The notes: a model not told the origin generated them from the sequence alone. A stretch of 64,000 bases of DNA from Apostichopus japonicus (GCF_037975245.1 NC_092582.1:1717001-1781000); one strand, 5' to 3'; shown: positions 1 through 15,100, numbered from the stretch's first letter. Program-made: numbers and translations.

Positions 1-450
1 TACCCCAATCGGGATTCAAGCGTGGTAATTTTAGTCAAATCGTGAACATAAATCTTAGGAGATCTTAACAGAACTTGATGAACCTGAGGGACCTCAACAG
101 AACTTAGCAGAACGTGGCAGAACGCGAGAGCTTATCGTGGTGATCGTAAGATAACTTGAGGGAACGTAATGAAAATCGTCGCAGGCCTTGACCGGAAGGC
201 ACTGGTTTCCTAGCAAAGCGTTATAAATCGTAACAAAACGTTTGCAAGCGTCTGAAAGCGTGGAAAAAGAAAAAAAAACATTAATATATCGTGGAGCTCC
301 ACGCTTTTTGAAAAATCGTGGCGATCGTGGGAATCGTGGTCTAGTGTAAATGCAGCATAAGGGTAGTGCCACCATAAGTTGGCGCGAAACGTACAAGAAA
401 ATTTTGGCCGAAAATGCCTCCCAGATCGCTGGAAATGGCAATTCCCAGGC
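1..450. other. CpG-rich block with recurring CGTGG motifs
   Basis: More than fifteen CG dinucleotides occur here, often as ATCGTGG, ACGTGG or GCGTGG, while the following kilobases are CpG-poor. It may be the end of a mobile element cut by the window edge. A 115-codon minus-strand frame (441-94) crosses it but has no recognisable domain. Confidence 0.35.
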
Positions 451-3089
451 CTTGTAAGTTGTATCTTAGCATTTTCTATTTGAAATTACTAGCGATACCA
501 TAAAAAAAAATATTAAAAAAATCTCCCCCCCCCCCTTGGCTACGCGCTTACATGTCTACGCTCTTGAAACTATCAAATGGAGTTTTTTGTTAGCAATTTT
601 TTCCCACTAGGAGGATTGTGGTGGAGGATAAGGAGGAGCGTGTACAATAGTTAGTTTCTTAAACCAAATTGTGTTTGATAAACACTGAAGTTGTACGGCG
701 GGCAGAAGCAGTACTGATATCAATTAACTGTCTGGCAGTGGGTGCCCGGTGTTGTCTTCACTGTGTGTATTTGTATTTGTGTGTACGTGTGCATGTGTGT
801 GTGAAGTCTCTGACTAAAGCTCAGGATAGGTTTCGGTAGTTACATTATGTTAAAACAATATATTAACATCAGTATGAAACCTGGGTTGAGCTGAGGTGAG
901 GTCATCATCATATTACAATACAATGTTGATTTCACATAACTTACATCTCAAACTGATCGGAATAGAGGTAAAAACAATACTATGTATCCACCTTTGTGTT
1001 TTAGTCTCAATGTAACACTGTCATATCAACATGAATAATTAAGTTGTTGACTAAAGTCATCCTGGAACACCTGTTGACCTTCTATTGGCATCAAACTGTC
1101 TTTTCTGAATCCCTGGATGCATATTATGGTTTGTGCATATCGTGGCTATGACGATGAGTCTGCTATTATATATAGATAACTATTACTATTAGGCCATCCG
1201 ACCAGCATGTTTAATAAAAACTTGGCACTTTCGACTGCGCCTTTAGTACAGCATCTGTATTTCTTTTTCCACAAACGAAGCTTTAACGCACCGATATTAC
1301 CAGAAGAATATTTTTAATCGTATACATGTTGGCTTCAGTAGTTAATGGTAGTAAGGTACACCTTTCAATGGCGCTCTCTGCTCTTCCGCAGTTAGCTTGT
1401 AGTAAGTAGAATTACATAATGACGAAAACAGCCCATTAATGACCACATTGGTATGCAAATTATTGGCTAGGTAGATATAGATGTTTCGATCCCTTATTAG
1501 AAATTTAGCAATCACATGTCATTATGCGATGTGGTGATAGCTCAATTTATTCGAAAGAAGTCAGGTATAAATAACAACACAAAGATTTACGATAATATAC
1601 GCACAGAGGTCCTTGTTTTTTTGTGTTCATGAAAATAGACGTGGCAGAAGTTTCACTGCAATGAATTTCACAACACAAATGGTCCTAAATATTTTATTAT
1701 TATTTTTTCCATTGTTAACAATCTTATTTATAAATACATATTTCAATATAGCCTTAGTCTGGAAGTTAATGGTTTGAAATCAAATTTGGCGTTGTTGAGC
1801 TCCATACCCAAGCAACTCACTATGGGACGTGTGACTCACTCTGTTGTGCGAGAAGTTCGGACTAGGGGTCACGGACCCGAAGAAAAAGAGGACCCGTGAC
1901 TGTCAATAGTTTTGTAAAGATAATCTCAAAGTGCCCCTTTTTTACAAGTAAGAGGCCTGTCCATATTTGTTAATGAAAAGGACTTTCTTTTGTCATTTTG
2001 GTAAACTCAAAGAGGGCATAGTATTCAATTGTTAAATTGTAAACTTAAGAAAAATGTAATTAAGTAATGTCTTTTTGCTGGACAATAACACACAATTGTA
2101 ACTCAATAGTACCGTTTTTTTGGGGGGGGGGGGGGAGGCGGAGCTGCAGGGGAACATTCAAACACTGGAATTTAAGATACATGATGAACAGAAGGTCTTT
2201 TGGCTATGGACTGTATGATAGTTTGTGGTCTACCCCCTCAAATCAAATCACATGCCTTGGTGCCCCTCAAAGGTTACCCACCCCTCCCCCTCTAGATCAT
2301 CGAACCCTCTTTCGCCACCTCTTGTGCTCACTTTGCTGAGTCTACCCCAGCCGTTGCATACACGTCAAGAGTTGGTAAACATTGTTAGTTATATATTAAT
2401 TTTAATTATGTGTCTACATTCATGACTGAGTTGACTTATCATACCATTCAAATATTAATAAATCAATCTTTCCCTCACTCAGTCAATCAATCAATCAATC
2501 GGTCAATCAATCAATCACTATGACTGCAAAGCCGAACACGTGTCAGTTATTTGAGAGCTCATTGTTCTTAGTTCCTCATATAGGTGGGGTGATTATAAAT
2601 TGTTTACGATTGTACCAATATTTTAGATTAGAAACAGTTTTAAACATAACTAGCCAATCAATCAACCTGGCTAATGATTGCAACGTTTGTTAGTTCTCAG
2701 ATTGAAAGCTCATTGGTAGTCGTTAAGCATTCAGGCTATGACGAAGCCTGCACACATCGAACCAGAGTCCTTCAAATGTGGCGGCATCTGATATAAATCT
2801 CAGTCTTTGCACATAACCACTATTTACAGTCTCATTTCCATATCAACCATATTCCAGGGTGCCATCAGTATTGATTGAATACAATTTCTGTAAAAACCCA
2901 GGTTTATTTGATAATAGTGAAATTGTTATCGGGTTTAACATTGGACTGGATATATCAGACTGTTACAGTGTGCATCAAAGGCTACGAAACTCTTTCTGTA
3001 TAGGCGGTCAACTGTAGAGTTACAGAACCATCCGAATTCAGCAACGTATTACGTTATACACAAACACAATACACCAAAATTCAACAGGT
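451..3089. other. Gene-free upstream region of endophilin-B
   Basis: Holds poly-C (524-535) and poly-G (2122-2135) runs and the AATC repeat. I see no exon, tRNA or clear promoter motif. Confidence 0.5.
2478..2517 (+). repeat. (AATC)n microsatellite
   Basis: About ten imperfect AATC units (TCAATCAATCAATC), with one GGTC interruption. Confidence 0.9.
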
Positions 3090-3149
3090 ATGGACAAGTT
3101 GAAAGGTCTCGCTTCTGACGCCGAAACATTATGGTCACGGACAAAGCAG
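3090..3149 (+). CDS. SH3GLB1: Endophilin-B alternative first exon 1a
   Basis: ATG at 3090 opens a 20-codon segment beginning MDKLKGLASDAE and ending SRTKQ. It stops at a GTACGT donor at 3150 in phase 0, as required by exon 2 at 4700. This segment is the H0 amphipathic helix that inserts into membranes in endophilins. The start context is moderate (CAGGTATGG). No in-frame upstream ATG or TATA box was recognised. Confidence 0.85.
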
Positions 3150-6100
3150 GTACGTTTATTAACTGTATTAACTGGGTGATTCATTATCCTAGGATCATAA
3201 GTGACGACGGAAGTTTATAACAAGGTATGACGTGATAGTCACACACAAATAGAACCTACGCCCCTGTCCCAACCTCAATTTAACTCAGGTATTATGGTCT
3301 AGCAATGTGTAACTAGCATAAAACCATCGCCCTTCTGGTCAGTTATTCTTAGATTAATACGAAGATTTTTGCATGTGATGTTGATATACAAAACTCCACG
3401 TATGAGACTACCGAGTTAAAATTAGCTGAGAGGAATAGATAATATCCGCCATGGACGAATTCAAGAAGTTTGCTGGTCAAGCTGGAACATTTTTTAATCG
3501 AGCAAAACAGGTGAACTATTTATATAAAAAGGATATTGTTGTATATATTTCCACCTATCAGCAAGAATTATTCTTACCTTGTGGGCGAGTGCATAATTAC
3601 CCACTGGCCTAATGCCTACTGTATGTGTGTGTGTTGTTGTGTATGATTGTAACGCAATTTAGTGATTTATCATGGTCAAGCTTCATGAGTCATGTTATAG
3701 CATGGTGAGCTCATAATTGACGCACTTAAAAGATTTGATCAACAATGTCTATCAAGGAAAAATCCAAATCACTCAGCTGTATACGTTTTCAATATGTGTA
3801 GTTCCTCAGAAATGTAGTGATCTCAAAATATTTATTGTTCTGTGCCTACACAACGTACAAATGAGCAGAATTTGACCACAAAATGTCTGCCGTGTCAAGT
3901 TATTCCATACCCTGAAATTGACACATTCTTCGTTAAGCTTACTGAAACTTTAGGGTAAGGATACATCTATTGACTCTGAATACTGTTTGCATGCTCTGAG
4001 CCTCTAAGCTCAGACAGGTCAGGTCCCAGAGAGTAGTGTTATCATATTGAGGTAATTTTGGTTATTTTTAGGGAGTAAGTTTTCCAAATGCCAAAAATAT
4101 GTGCAGAACTGGGGGGAGGGTGTTAAAAGCTTCAATAAAATCTAATTTGATCAGCACATACCTGAAATGGATTCGAACTCATGAAATATGTAACTCTGCT
4201 TCGCTGCAGAAAGTTTAGGTTGCCAGCTACATGTATCTTTGCTAGTGATATTTGAAGGTGCGTCAATTACGAAGTGCGTCAATTATGAAGCCTTTACTAT
4301 ACAGCAAACAAACATTATGAATTAGTAGTGTCTCGGTATTGTCCACATTGATGCATACCATTATAAACTACGGTAACCAAGCCCAAAACAGTACTGTAAT
4401 AATCATTTGTGTAACATTACAAGGCCTATTAAATAATCACACTGTAATCATGACAAAATGATGGCCTATTCGCAGATATTGAGTAAAGCGATTATCAGGA
4501 GCATTTGTCTGAGTAATATTTTGATGGGACTGTTGCGATGGAACACCAATGGTTTTGTTTGAAGTTTTCATTCCCTCGATCACTGAACGAGAGTGATATC
4601 AGTAGTTGTATTTGTAGCATAATGGATGGATTTGAACTTCATGTTTTATTGTAATATTAGGCAATTCTTAACACTTGTAACCTTTCTTTGTTACTCTAGT
4701 ATACTGAAGAGAAGATTGGAAATGCTGAAAAGACTGAACTAGATGCTCACTTTGAAAATCTTCTTCAACGAGCAGACCGGACTAGAATTTGGAGCGAGAA
4801 GATTGTGACCAGAATTGAAGCAATTCTTCAACCAAATCCAAGTATGTTTAAATTTTGTACCGTACCATTTGTTGTTCAACTTGTAAATATTCTGTAACAG
4901 AAAGGAAAAAGACAAAGACATTTCTTAATGTATTGTTCTTGGAAAAAGAATTTTAAAAAATTGGAATATTTTGTTTTTAATAAGCAAATCTTGAACTGAA
5001 AATATTGACATTGAACCAGTTTTATGTTTTGTATTTTCATCCATACTATACTGTACACTTCTGTAAAATTGTAGCAGTACACAAATGTTGGATTGAGACA
5101 TCTGTTTTTATTGAGAAGAGTTCCTTCATATATAGTACACCTTACGCATGGTCACATCCATTTACTGTATAAAGGTTACGCTGAACTTTGTGTAATATTG
5201 TAATTCTACTCATATGTTTCATCGTAAACTAAATGTTTTATACTCAGTCATGAAAATATATAACCAATAGTATGCTTTCCAACACAATGGTAATTAATGT
5301 GGTTAGGTTTAATTTAACTTTGCATATATATTTACTAATTACTTTCATTTTGTAAGCTATTATCAAATCTAAAACAACATCAAATTCAATTTCAGATGTC
5401 CGTTTGGAAGATTATGTAAATGTCAAGTTAGACAGGCAACCAAGAAGCCGAGAAAACAATCTTGACTTCCTTGCACAGGCTTTACTTGAGGGTGGTAATG
5501 AGCTCGGACCCGGCACACAATATGGTAAGTGCTAATGTGAATGACGAACAGGATATCCTCTTTGAATACAAAGTGAGAATTGTCTGCCAGCCATATAAAA
5601 CCACCAACTACATACGGGCTTCACATCAACTTGAAAAGGGTTGCAGGATATGTGTCATATGTATTACTTGTATTATGGGCACATGTGAGTAAACTTAAAA
5701 GGATTTTCTGCAGTTATATATTTGCTTCTTTGAATCTTTAGGTGAAAATGACATCCCAGCATTTTGTAAATTGCAAAGATGTGAATTTTTCAAATTTTGT
5801 GATATTTTGCATAGATCTGGCAACAGCAGAATGGATGATATTCATCAGGGCAATTCAGCTGAAAATATCTTTGTTGTTCTCTAGAATTTTTCAATGAAAT
5901 ATCCACAGAGGGAAAAAAGCTACATTTTGATGAAACTGCTAAGTCTAGAGAACTTTGACAACTCAGCGAGCATTTCAAATGTATCAGGTTTCAAGGATAA
6001 ATCAGAAGATTTAATATAATTGGCTTTTATTTTAGTAAAGCTATTGAAGAGCATTTGCCCACATGACATCACTGATCCAACTTCCTTGAATAGTTGAAGG

Positions 6101-9100
6101 TTTAACCAGTCAACATTACATTTGATCAGCTATATCTCGAGTTACAGTACTTAGGGAAATATATTGAGATGGGGGTTTCAAGTTTGTATCAGTGTGGAAT
6201 AGTTTTCAAAAATAGTCTCACAATGTTTGTTACCAGGAAATCCTGTTAAAGGGCACAATGGTGCAAAGCTTTCCAAGGGCATCACTGGTGCAGTTTTGCT
6301 GTTTATTTCTTGCAATGTTTTCAAAGAATAATGGAGATATATTACCAGGATTAATATTAATCCTTGGGAAACAAAACTCAATGTGAGGTGCCCAATTTTT
6401 TTTTTTATGATAAGTAATGGGACTTTGCTTAATATGTTACGAGCGGCAATCTTAGAGAGCTAATAATACTTTACTATTGAACAAATCTTGGATTTGAGAT
6501 TTTTATTGAGTATTTAGAATGTGCAGGACATCATAAATTTGTATACTTAAGGTTATTTGCTCTAGCCAAAATTTGTGTTTGCTCTTTAAAATATATATGT
6601 TTGTAAGGTAGTGATGCAGTGTTTATTAGAGGTATATGGAAAATTGGAAATATACAACCTTAATACTTAGCACAAAGTCCAAAACTGAAAGAGGAACTGT
6701 CATAATGTCAGTGGAGTGAAGTTGAGTCACCAGTGTGTGAATACAGCCTGAATGTTAAGGCAAGTGTTCACAACATTGTTCACTTACAGTATGTGATGAA
6801 CATACTAATGTACAGGTGTTGAGTACTACATTCTGTACAACTCATGTCTTTGCAATCTATTAGGTCACTTGATTTCTGTCATTCATGATGCAGTGTGCTA
6901 TTGGCAATGGTCCATGATCAAACCTACTTAAAAATAAATGCAAATCAGCGGAAAGGTCATTGTACAGTAAAAGTAATTCAAATGAAGTCAATGGAATTAA
7001 TTAGTGTATTGTAGCAACTTCAATATATTTGAAATGTTCAGTTAAAGTTGTCCCTCTCTGGTGCAGTTGTGTTACAACACATCAACAGATCAAATTCAAA
7101 CTGTATAACATAATTTAAAATGCCAAGGGAATGATTTTATGTGACCATAAAAGTAGCAAAATTCAATGGAAATTGATAAATTGCTTTACCAAAGTGAATC
7201 TCTATGATAGCAATGTTTGTACACAGAAAACCATTTTTCCATACTTTTTGGCAAATTTCAAAAATTTCAATATCGCTATATAGACAATGTCACTAAGTCA
7301 TTGCTCAATGCATACGTTTGTTTTCTTTTGTCTTAGATTATCTACAATCTCCTCAAACTTAGCCAACACTTCCTTGTCTCATAATAATGTGCTACCTCAC
7401 TTTAATGGGTATACCTGTGCTGTATATACTGTACCATAGCAATTTTCTTATTCATAATTGTGAAATGTGGAACAATATGTCACCACAAGAAAACAGAATT
7501 TGTTTTGTTTCCACTGCACATATTGTAAAAGGTACAACCTACCAAGCTGATTATAATGTGCATTTCGTTACTGTACTCACTAACCTGTGCACAATCAACA
7601 GTGTTACAGTATGCCGTAAATCTCAGGCTACAGTTGTACCCACTGTACGATATCATCGACATAAGGTCTTGTCATTCTTTATTCGTCTCTACTTTGTTTC
7701 TTTCTTGGTTCCATCATCAGGGGCTGCCTTGATCAAATGTGGCGACACGCAGAGAAAAATGGCCCAATTTGAACATGAGTTTGTTCAAACCAGCTACACC
7801 AACATTGTGGTTCCACTGAGGAAGTTTTTAGAAGAAGATATGAAAACCATTCAGGTAATGTACTAATCTGAAATCAAAGCCTTGTGGCCATTGGTATGAT
7901 TAACTTGACACGAGTAGATATAGCATAAAGACAACAGTCTGTAGTAATGGAAAACTTTGTATTCGAGGCAAAGTGTTTATTTGAATTGATGAGGTGCTTA
8001 TGTATGGAACTTTCCTAACGATGATTTGGTTATCTTACAAATTAAGCTCTCCTCGTTCACTTTGTTTAGGTGAACACACACAAAATGCTATATGTTCTTT
8101 ACCCTCTGGATAAGAAACTTACAGAAGGACAAAAAAAAAAATTTGCTGCGCATCAGGTCAACCTGACATAACAACACAATGTGCTGCACATCAGGTCAAC
8201 CTGACACAACAAATACATTACACAATGTGCTTCACATCAGATCAACTTGAAAGCGTACACAATGTGCTGTGCATCAGGTCAAACTGACATAACAACATAC
8301 ACAATGTGCTGCACATCAGGTCAACCTGACATAACAACATACATTACACAATGTGCTGCTGCACATCAGGTCAACAAAGCTGAACCAAAGCTTCTCCTGT
8401 AACTATCCGTTAGTGGAAGTTGCTGCAATAGTATTCCTTGCCATCTGTATCCATTTTTATCAGCAGGTGGCACGAACACTCCCATGAACACTCACATGAA
8501 CACTCACATGAACACTCACATGAACACTCACATGAACACTCACATGAACACTCACATGAACACTCCCATGAACACTCCTATGTTTTATTCATGTTAGGAC
8601 TCTCATCATCTACATATACCCATTTAGATAAATGTATTTTAAGCTTCCCCTTCTACTCATGCGGGGTAATAACGCCATAAGGTAACCTATCTGTAATTGA
8701 TCTGATGGATGCATTTACACTGGTAAATAATAATGATGTAACATGGAATATGACATAGCATGTACTGTACCATACATATTGCCCTTAACCTGGCCTTTTC
8801 TAAACTTATCCCATATTATGTTAATACACATCACATGTTTTGAAAATGATAGAGCTCACTGTAATGCTTTGTCTCTCAAATTTCAGAAAGAACGCAAGAG
8901 TCTTGAAGTTAAGCGGCTTGATTTGGACGCTAGCAAAGGAAAACTCAGACGTGCTAAAGCTATGGAAGCCCAGAGAAATGTAAGTATCTCAAAGTACCTA
9001 AATCTATGTCACAGTAATGTTAAACTCAAAATTTCTTCAATTTTAAAATAGGTTCTATTTAACTTCAAATTAATTTTTTTGGGGGATACATCATTCTACG

Positions 9101-12100
9101 GAGCATCAGAAATGTCCCGAAAGTAACCCCTCTTTCAGCAAGAAAATAATGTCCTGCAGATTGTTTAAGTAGCATAATAGTTAAAAATTGAAGTTACAAG
9201 GGTTTTTGTGTATCTTTGGCAATGGCTTGAAATTTAAGGGAAACAGTTGTAATTGTGAAAATAAACTTTTCCATCCCCCCCCCCACATCATTCAATATTC
9301 AGGGGAAAAAAGTTAATACATCATGAACAAATAAAGTTAGATATTTTACTTCATTCTCCTTCTTTCCATTTTGCCATTTTAAACTGCTACTTAAATACTT
9401 TTATGTTATTATTGTTCTTGGGATATTAGCTACATATTGTAGATTGTATTGTATGCTTATTATTATTATAATTGGATCCTTGTTGAATATTCACCATGCT
9501 GTCGCATACAGTAGTTTGAGATTATTTCTGCGGGTGCAAATACTTCTGCGCAATGGAATATCTATTTGCTCTAATTTTCCAAGTAAATGACGTGGGAAGT
9601 TTTCATCAGGTGAAGGTTGTAAACTACATTGTGGGTGTTGCTTGGTTGTATTATGTGTGAACATCGCCTGCTGTAGTTATTTACAGTATATGGTAGCAAT
9701 TGAGACTAAGGTTGCACGGTCACACTCTCATTAGAACCGGATAGAACAGTGGTGATTCCTCTTTGACATTGTGGTCATCAAGTTCACCAACCCATTTTCA
9801 GCATGTCCTTTCGTAGATAAAGAAAAGTTTGGAAATAAACTGAAATAAATTATCTTTGTTTGTAGTTCGCCATGTAGATGTTGTTATATAGTGTGCATTC
9901 TATATATTAGGGGATGTCAAATTTCATATCTTAAAAGTGCTTAAAAGAAAATTAACAGTTTCAATGCTTACAGTGTGCAGCATTAATCCAAGCTTTCTTG
10001 AAAAATCTTTCTGGTTAAAATTAGCTTGCAATTATCCCCCTCCCCCCTCAGCCAGCATCCCATAGTTTCATTTGTGGGTCATTCCATTTATATGGGTCAA
10101 ACGTTCTGACATTCTTGTGTCTGGTTGACAAAAACAAAAACCATACAGGGATTTGACTGCACATGGTCTTTGAAGAAATGAACAAGTTTGTTAAGTTTAG
10201 CTAAATACTGTTTATTTTGTATCTACTTTGCCTTACTCTTTTTAGTTACTTCACACCTCTCTTACCTGTCTCCATCCAACATATGCACTCTAATCTACCT
10301 ACTGTAGCTTACAACATTTAGCACGTACTGCACCCAAACTGACCCCATGCAGGGTCAATGTCATCTGTCACTTCCAATCAAATCTACCATTCTGGGCTTA
10401 CATCTTCAATTCTACTGTGATTCCTATTTGCTAAGGATCTCATTGGCTTTTAAATTTGTTTCGGAATTAAACAGGGATTTGAATTGAAGAATTATAACAT
10501 AGATCAACCTTACCATTAATTAGTCGCTCGATAAGTTTCCTGACAAAAGTTGACATGGTTTTGAACATGAAATTGAATGAAGGCAGGGAAGCATCATCCT
10601 TTGTAAATCCGAAAATACAGTAGTCAAGTTTTTGAGTTTTTATAGAATACTATATACTGTATTTACAAGAAATATCCTGCCCATGCTTTTACTGGTTGTC
10701 ATTGGGACACCATAGGATAACGTTAGACCGACCCCCTTATTAAAAAATTAATATTATTATTGCTGGAATGACCCCTATGCATGGTTTTGTAGAATTCCCT
10801 CATTTAGAGGCAGTCACCTTTTCTCTAACTGCACAGTTTCAAATCTTCTTCTCAATTTGCTTTTCTTTGGATACTAACATCTCACCAGGTGAACATAGAG
10901 GAAGTTATCAGAAGTGTAAGTCTCTAGCAGATTTCACTGGTTTTGTTTTGGTCACCATTTAGTAGATTTTAGTGGCTTCGGTGGTTCATGTCACATGTCG
11001 CATTTTTTTATCCCTTCTGTTTCTTTTTGTGACCCAAAGTGCATGTGAACTTGATATGATCGTTTTTTGGCTATAAACTGCACAAGACAGATAATCTTCA
11101 AGTGTTTGTTATACATGTGTTAATTGGTACTAATTTCATTTACTAACATGTTAAGTTGCATGTGAATACATAACCCAAACTTGAGCTAATTTGGGAAAAG
11201 TTCTGTCACTTTTATTAAGGGTGTTAACTTTTGACATGATGTGTCTATAGATGTACATCATGTATGGCACAGAAATACCATAGTTACAATGTTATTGATT
11301 TCATACCCCAAAATTGACACATTCGTCGTTAAGCTAACTAACTTTAGGGCTAGGATACATTCATTGACTCTGGATACTGTTTGCATGCTCTGAGCCTCTA
11401 GGCTCAGACAGGTCAGGTCCCAGAGAGTAATGGTATCATGTTGAGGTAAGTTTGGTTATTTTTGGGAGTAAGATTTCCAAATTGTGTCTTTGTGTATTAG
11501 TGTTTGCAAAGAGAACATGGGACGTATTTTTTTTAGCCTGAGATTAATAACAACAGATGATTGTGATAATTGTGGTTTCTTCTGGCAATTGCTTTCTTCT
11601 ATAGGCTGAATGTCTTGTGTCCCTTTCCCTTCCTGTTCCCCCCCCCCTCCCATCCCTCTTTGTCTAGAAGGAACTTAACAATGATCCCTCTGACTTCTTT
11701 TATTTTAATAATAGCTTTTTTTTTTCATTTATGAGTTGCCTATCTTTTAAGCTCCTTCCCATTATTAGCAGCACCTCATTTGTTACGTTGTTTCAGTTGC
11801 AGAATTTTAGATATCAACATAATTAACTATTTGTGCTTTTGAACGTTAACTATAATGCTGAGATGAATATGCATGATTGGGAGTTAGGTATCACCTTATT
11901 ATCACAGTAAGACATACATTTCCCCGCCCCCCCCCCCCAAAAAAAAAATTACAAAAAAAACTTACAAAAAAACACAGCAAAAATTCTGCATTTCCATCAA
12001 TAAAAAGAATTTATTTCCTCATCTATATCCATAGCAAGCCCAAACAGTTCCTACAGATACATCTGTGTATGTATCACAACCACCTGTCATGTTATTCATG

Positions 12101-15100
12101 TTCAACATGCTTTTTTTTTCTTGAAAATTGAAATGATGTTTTTTGAAAAATAATTCAACTGTTTGATAAAATGCTATTTTATGTTTGGTAAAAGGCACAG
12201 TATATCATGTGACTTCATTATAAGTCAACAGTGGTTGCAGTTTGGGAGGAGTCCTAAATGAGTTAATAACAAATAAATGTACACAACCAAACTTTGAAAA
12301 CCACAACAATTTGGTGTTTTGTGTACATTCTACATGTATGACATGACATATCCCTGCACAGTGTTCAGTTCTTTAAATTTAAGTCTCTGTAATGGAACAA
12401 GGTATCAAGGTGAGAGGGATGGGGAGGAGGGGAGGGAGGAAGGGGAAGTTGGAAAGTATGTTTCTTATAATTTTAAATCTTATGTAAAAGTAAGCTGGCC
12501 TGACGTTTTGTAAATCTTACCTGTTGTGGTCCATTTAGTAGATCTATAGTACTGCAAATGGTTACACAAGAACATTCATTGTTTCTCAATAATCTTAGCA
12601 TAACATACATGTAGAGATATCATACATGTATCTAGAAAAAAGTGAAACTGTCCCATTTTTTAAGGTGAAAAGAAATGTCTTGACCAAAAACAAGGCCATG
12701 ATGTCATGTTCTTATTTTTAGCCTTACCAAGGGAAGGAAGTTCTTAATTACTAATTTTTGATATGCACAAATTATGTCAGTAATGTTTAAACAACTTCCC
12801 ATTTAGCAGACTAGCAGTTTCCATATATATACAACTGAAATTATGATAAAGATAACATATGCAGGAACCCAGTACTGTTGACAGAAAGGCACAGTAACCA
12901 ATACTGTTTGTGCGGCACTTCACATGCTGTTAATGGAAGCCAGTATGGTTATGCTGGGTGTGTCACATGCTGTATCTTAACAATGTGATCTGGGTTTTTA
13001 TAGCCATGAAACAGGCGATGCATATAGGCAAGACTATGTAGTTTTGCCTATGCATGGCTTACGTGTGGAACAGGCATTAACCTACAGTGAGAATGGCACA
13101 GCCTCCTATAGTGTTCGCATCAATAAATTTGACGATTTTCGTAAAGTTGCTGGTACTGTAGGTCAAAGCTTCATATTAATATATCCTTGCATACATATAG
13201 CAGTTCCAAACTGGGTATGATGAAACAACACTGAGAGTGATATTACTGAATATACTGCATTCAATTACATTAGAAATATGCTCGAGAGATTTCAAAAACG
13301 TTCATACATGTGTGAACAAATGCTTGTACCTATATAGACATTACTTGCACAGTATTATGAGCTCTGTGGTAGCATATATGACAGTTTAATCACTAGATTT
13401 GTGACTTGAATAGGTTCGTCTTGTCTTTCCCCATAATAATAATAACAATAATCATAATAATAACAACAATAATAATAATAACAATAATAACAACAATAAT
13501 AATAATAATAATAATAATGATAAAAATAATAACAACAATAATAATAATAATATGCATACATGTGTGCAAAGTGACAGGAATCAGCAACTTAAATAGTCGG
13601 TCCACAAAATTACTGGTTTTGACTTGACTCAGCCTAAAATTGTAATGACATGTTACAACCCTAAGATGGTAGAGTGTCTGATCTTTAAACTGATTCCAAC
13701 TTCAAACCAGCTAACACTTTGAACAATAGAGTATGGACCAATAAGGTAAACTTGATTCTGATATTTGGCTATAAACTGTGTCTAGGATCTACAGAAATAT
13801 ATTTTGTTAACTGTTTTAGGGAGTTTGTTGTACAATACTGTATGTATAATGATTAACAAAGTAATCTGAAATGTACAGTAGGTGCTCCCTGTCATGTCTG
13901 CTGTTAATATGGAACAGTTTCTTGGCTGTTACAGTATGACAAAACGAGTGTTGACTGAGTGTACATAGAGTACTGTATCGTAGACACAGACCTGTGATAT
14001 TTGGTGCTATTTGAACGTATCAAAAGTGGTGAGTGAGTGTACTGTACATACAGTCAGTATTCACTATTCAGACATGAATATATGTCATCTGAGATGAAAC
14101 TAATTCCTGGTGTCATGTATTGTATGCTTGCTGTTCCCTACATGTTTGTCAGTCACTTGTTAAATCTCTGCTTTTCTTGTATTCTACTGTATGTATTTAA
14201 TGCACAATTTGGAATGTGAATTTTCAATAAAATAATTGATCTTTTAGAGAGTTATGTAAATTTAGTTATAATTACAGTATTTGTTCATAGTTACAGTAGT
14301 TGTAACAGCTGACAAATGTTGATGAAAATAAGCTTGTTACGTGCATTCAGTGCCTCATTATAGAATATTGTACTATTGCCCGACTGTGTCATTTGTTTTT
14401 AAAGCAATATTATTTTGGGACTTTAGGTGCATATGTAAAGGAGGGATAGTGAGGTTGGGAGGGAGGGGGTGGGGGGAGGGTTTGCAGGTGCATATACTGT
14501 ATGTAGTGGAAGGTAAAGGAGGGAGGGGGTAGGCGATGAAGGTAGGTAGGGGAGGGTTAGAAGGTGCGTACAGTATGTACGGATAGAGGAGGATAAATGA
14601 GGGTGGGAGAGAGGAATGTCAGGAGGTTGGTCAAATCTCTCAAGCCCATTCTTGCTGAAGGTCACTCTACCAACAATGTCACAACAGGGTACACTTTGAA
14701 TAAAGAAGTCAGGGGAGGTTGATAAACTTGTCAATTTGCCAGCATGTTAGAACTTGCACTAGGACATACGTATAGTAGCTATCCATTCAAGGTATTTTCA
14801 TTTTAATTACACCTGGCGTGAATGACTAAATGTCATAGCAATGCAGTGCAGTAGGTCTCCTTTCATAAATGATATATGTTATCTTTGACTATAGTTTCTG
14901 TTCTTGTTAAAATTGAAAGTCAACATTGGGAAACTAACAGGATTGTGATTAGGCCGTCCTTATCTGGCATACTATAGTTAGGATCATTTTCTGTTTCACT
15001 TCTGCCTTGTAATGTTAATATGGTCCTAGAAGCTATCACAGACTATAACAACCTTTGACACTTCACCTTTACAATGTGTACAGAGTTAGTGTTGGCATTT

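Noticed and set aside
94-441. 115-codon minus-strand gene
   Set aside because: No domain, no signal peptide and it overlaps the CGTGG-rich block; probably chance or a mobile-element remnant.
8438-8680. HEHS-repeat protein frame
   Set aside because: It is a 12-bp minisatellite inside endophilin-B intron 4 and has no splice or start support.
13355-13627. Ile/Tyr-rich frames on both strands
   Set aside because: Translation of the AAT/AAC microsatellite.
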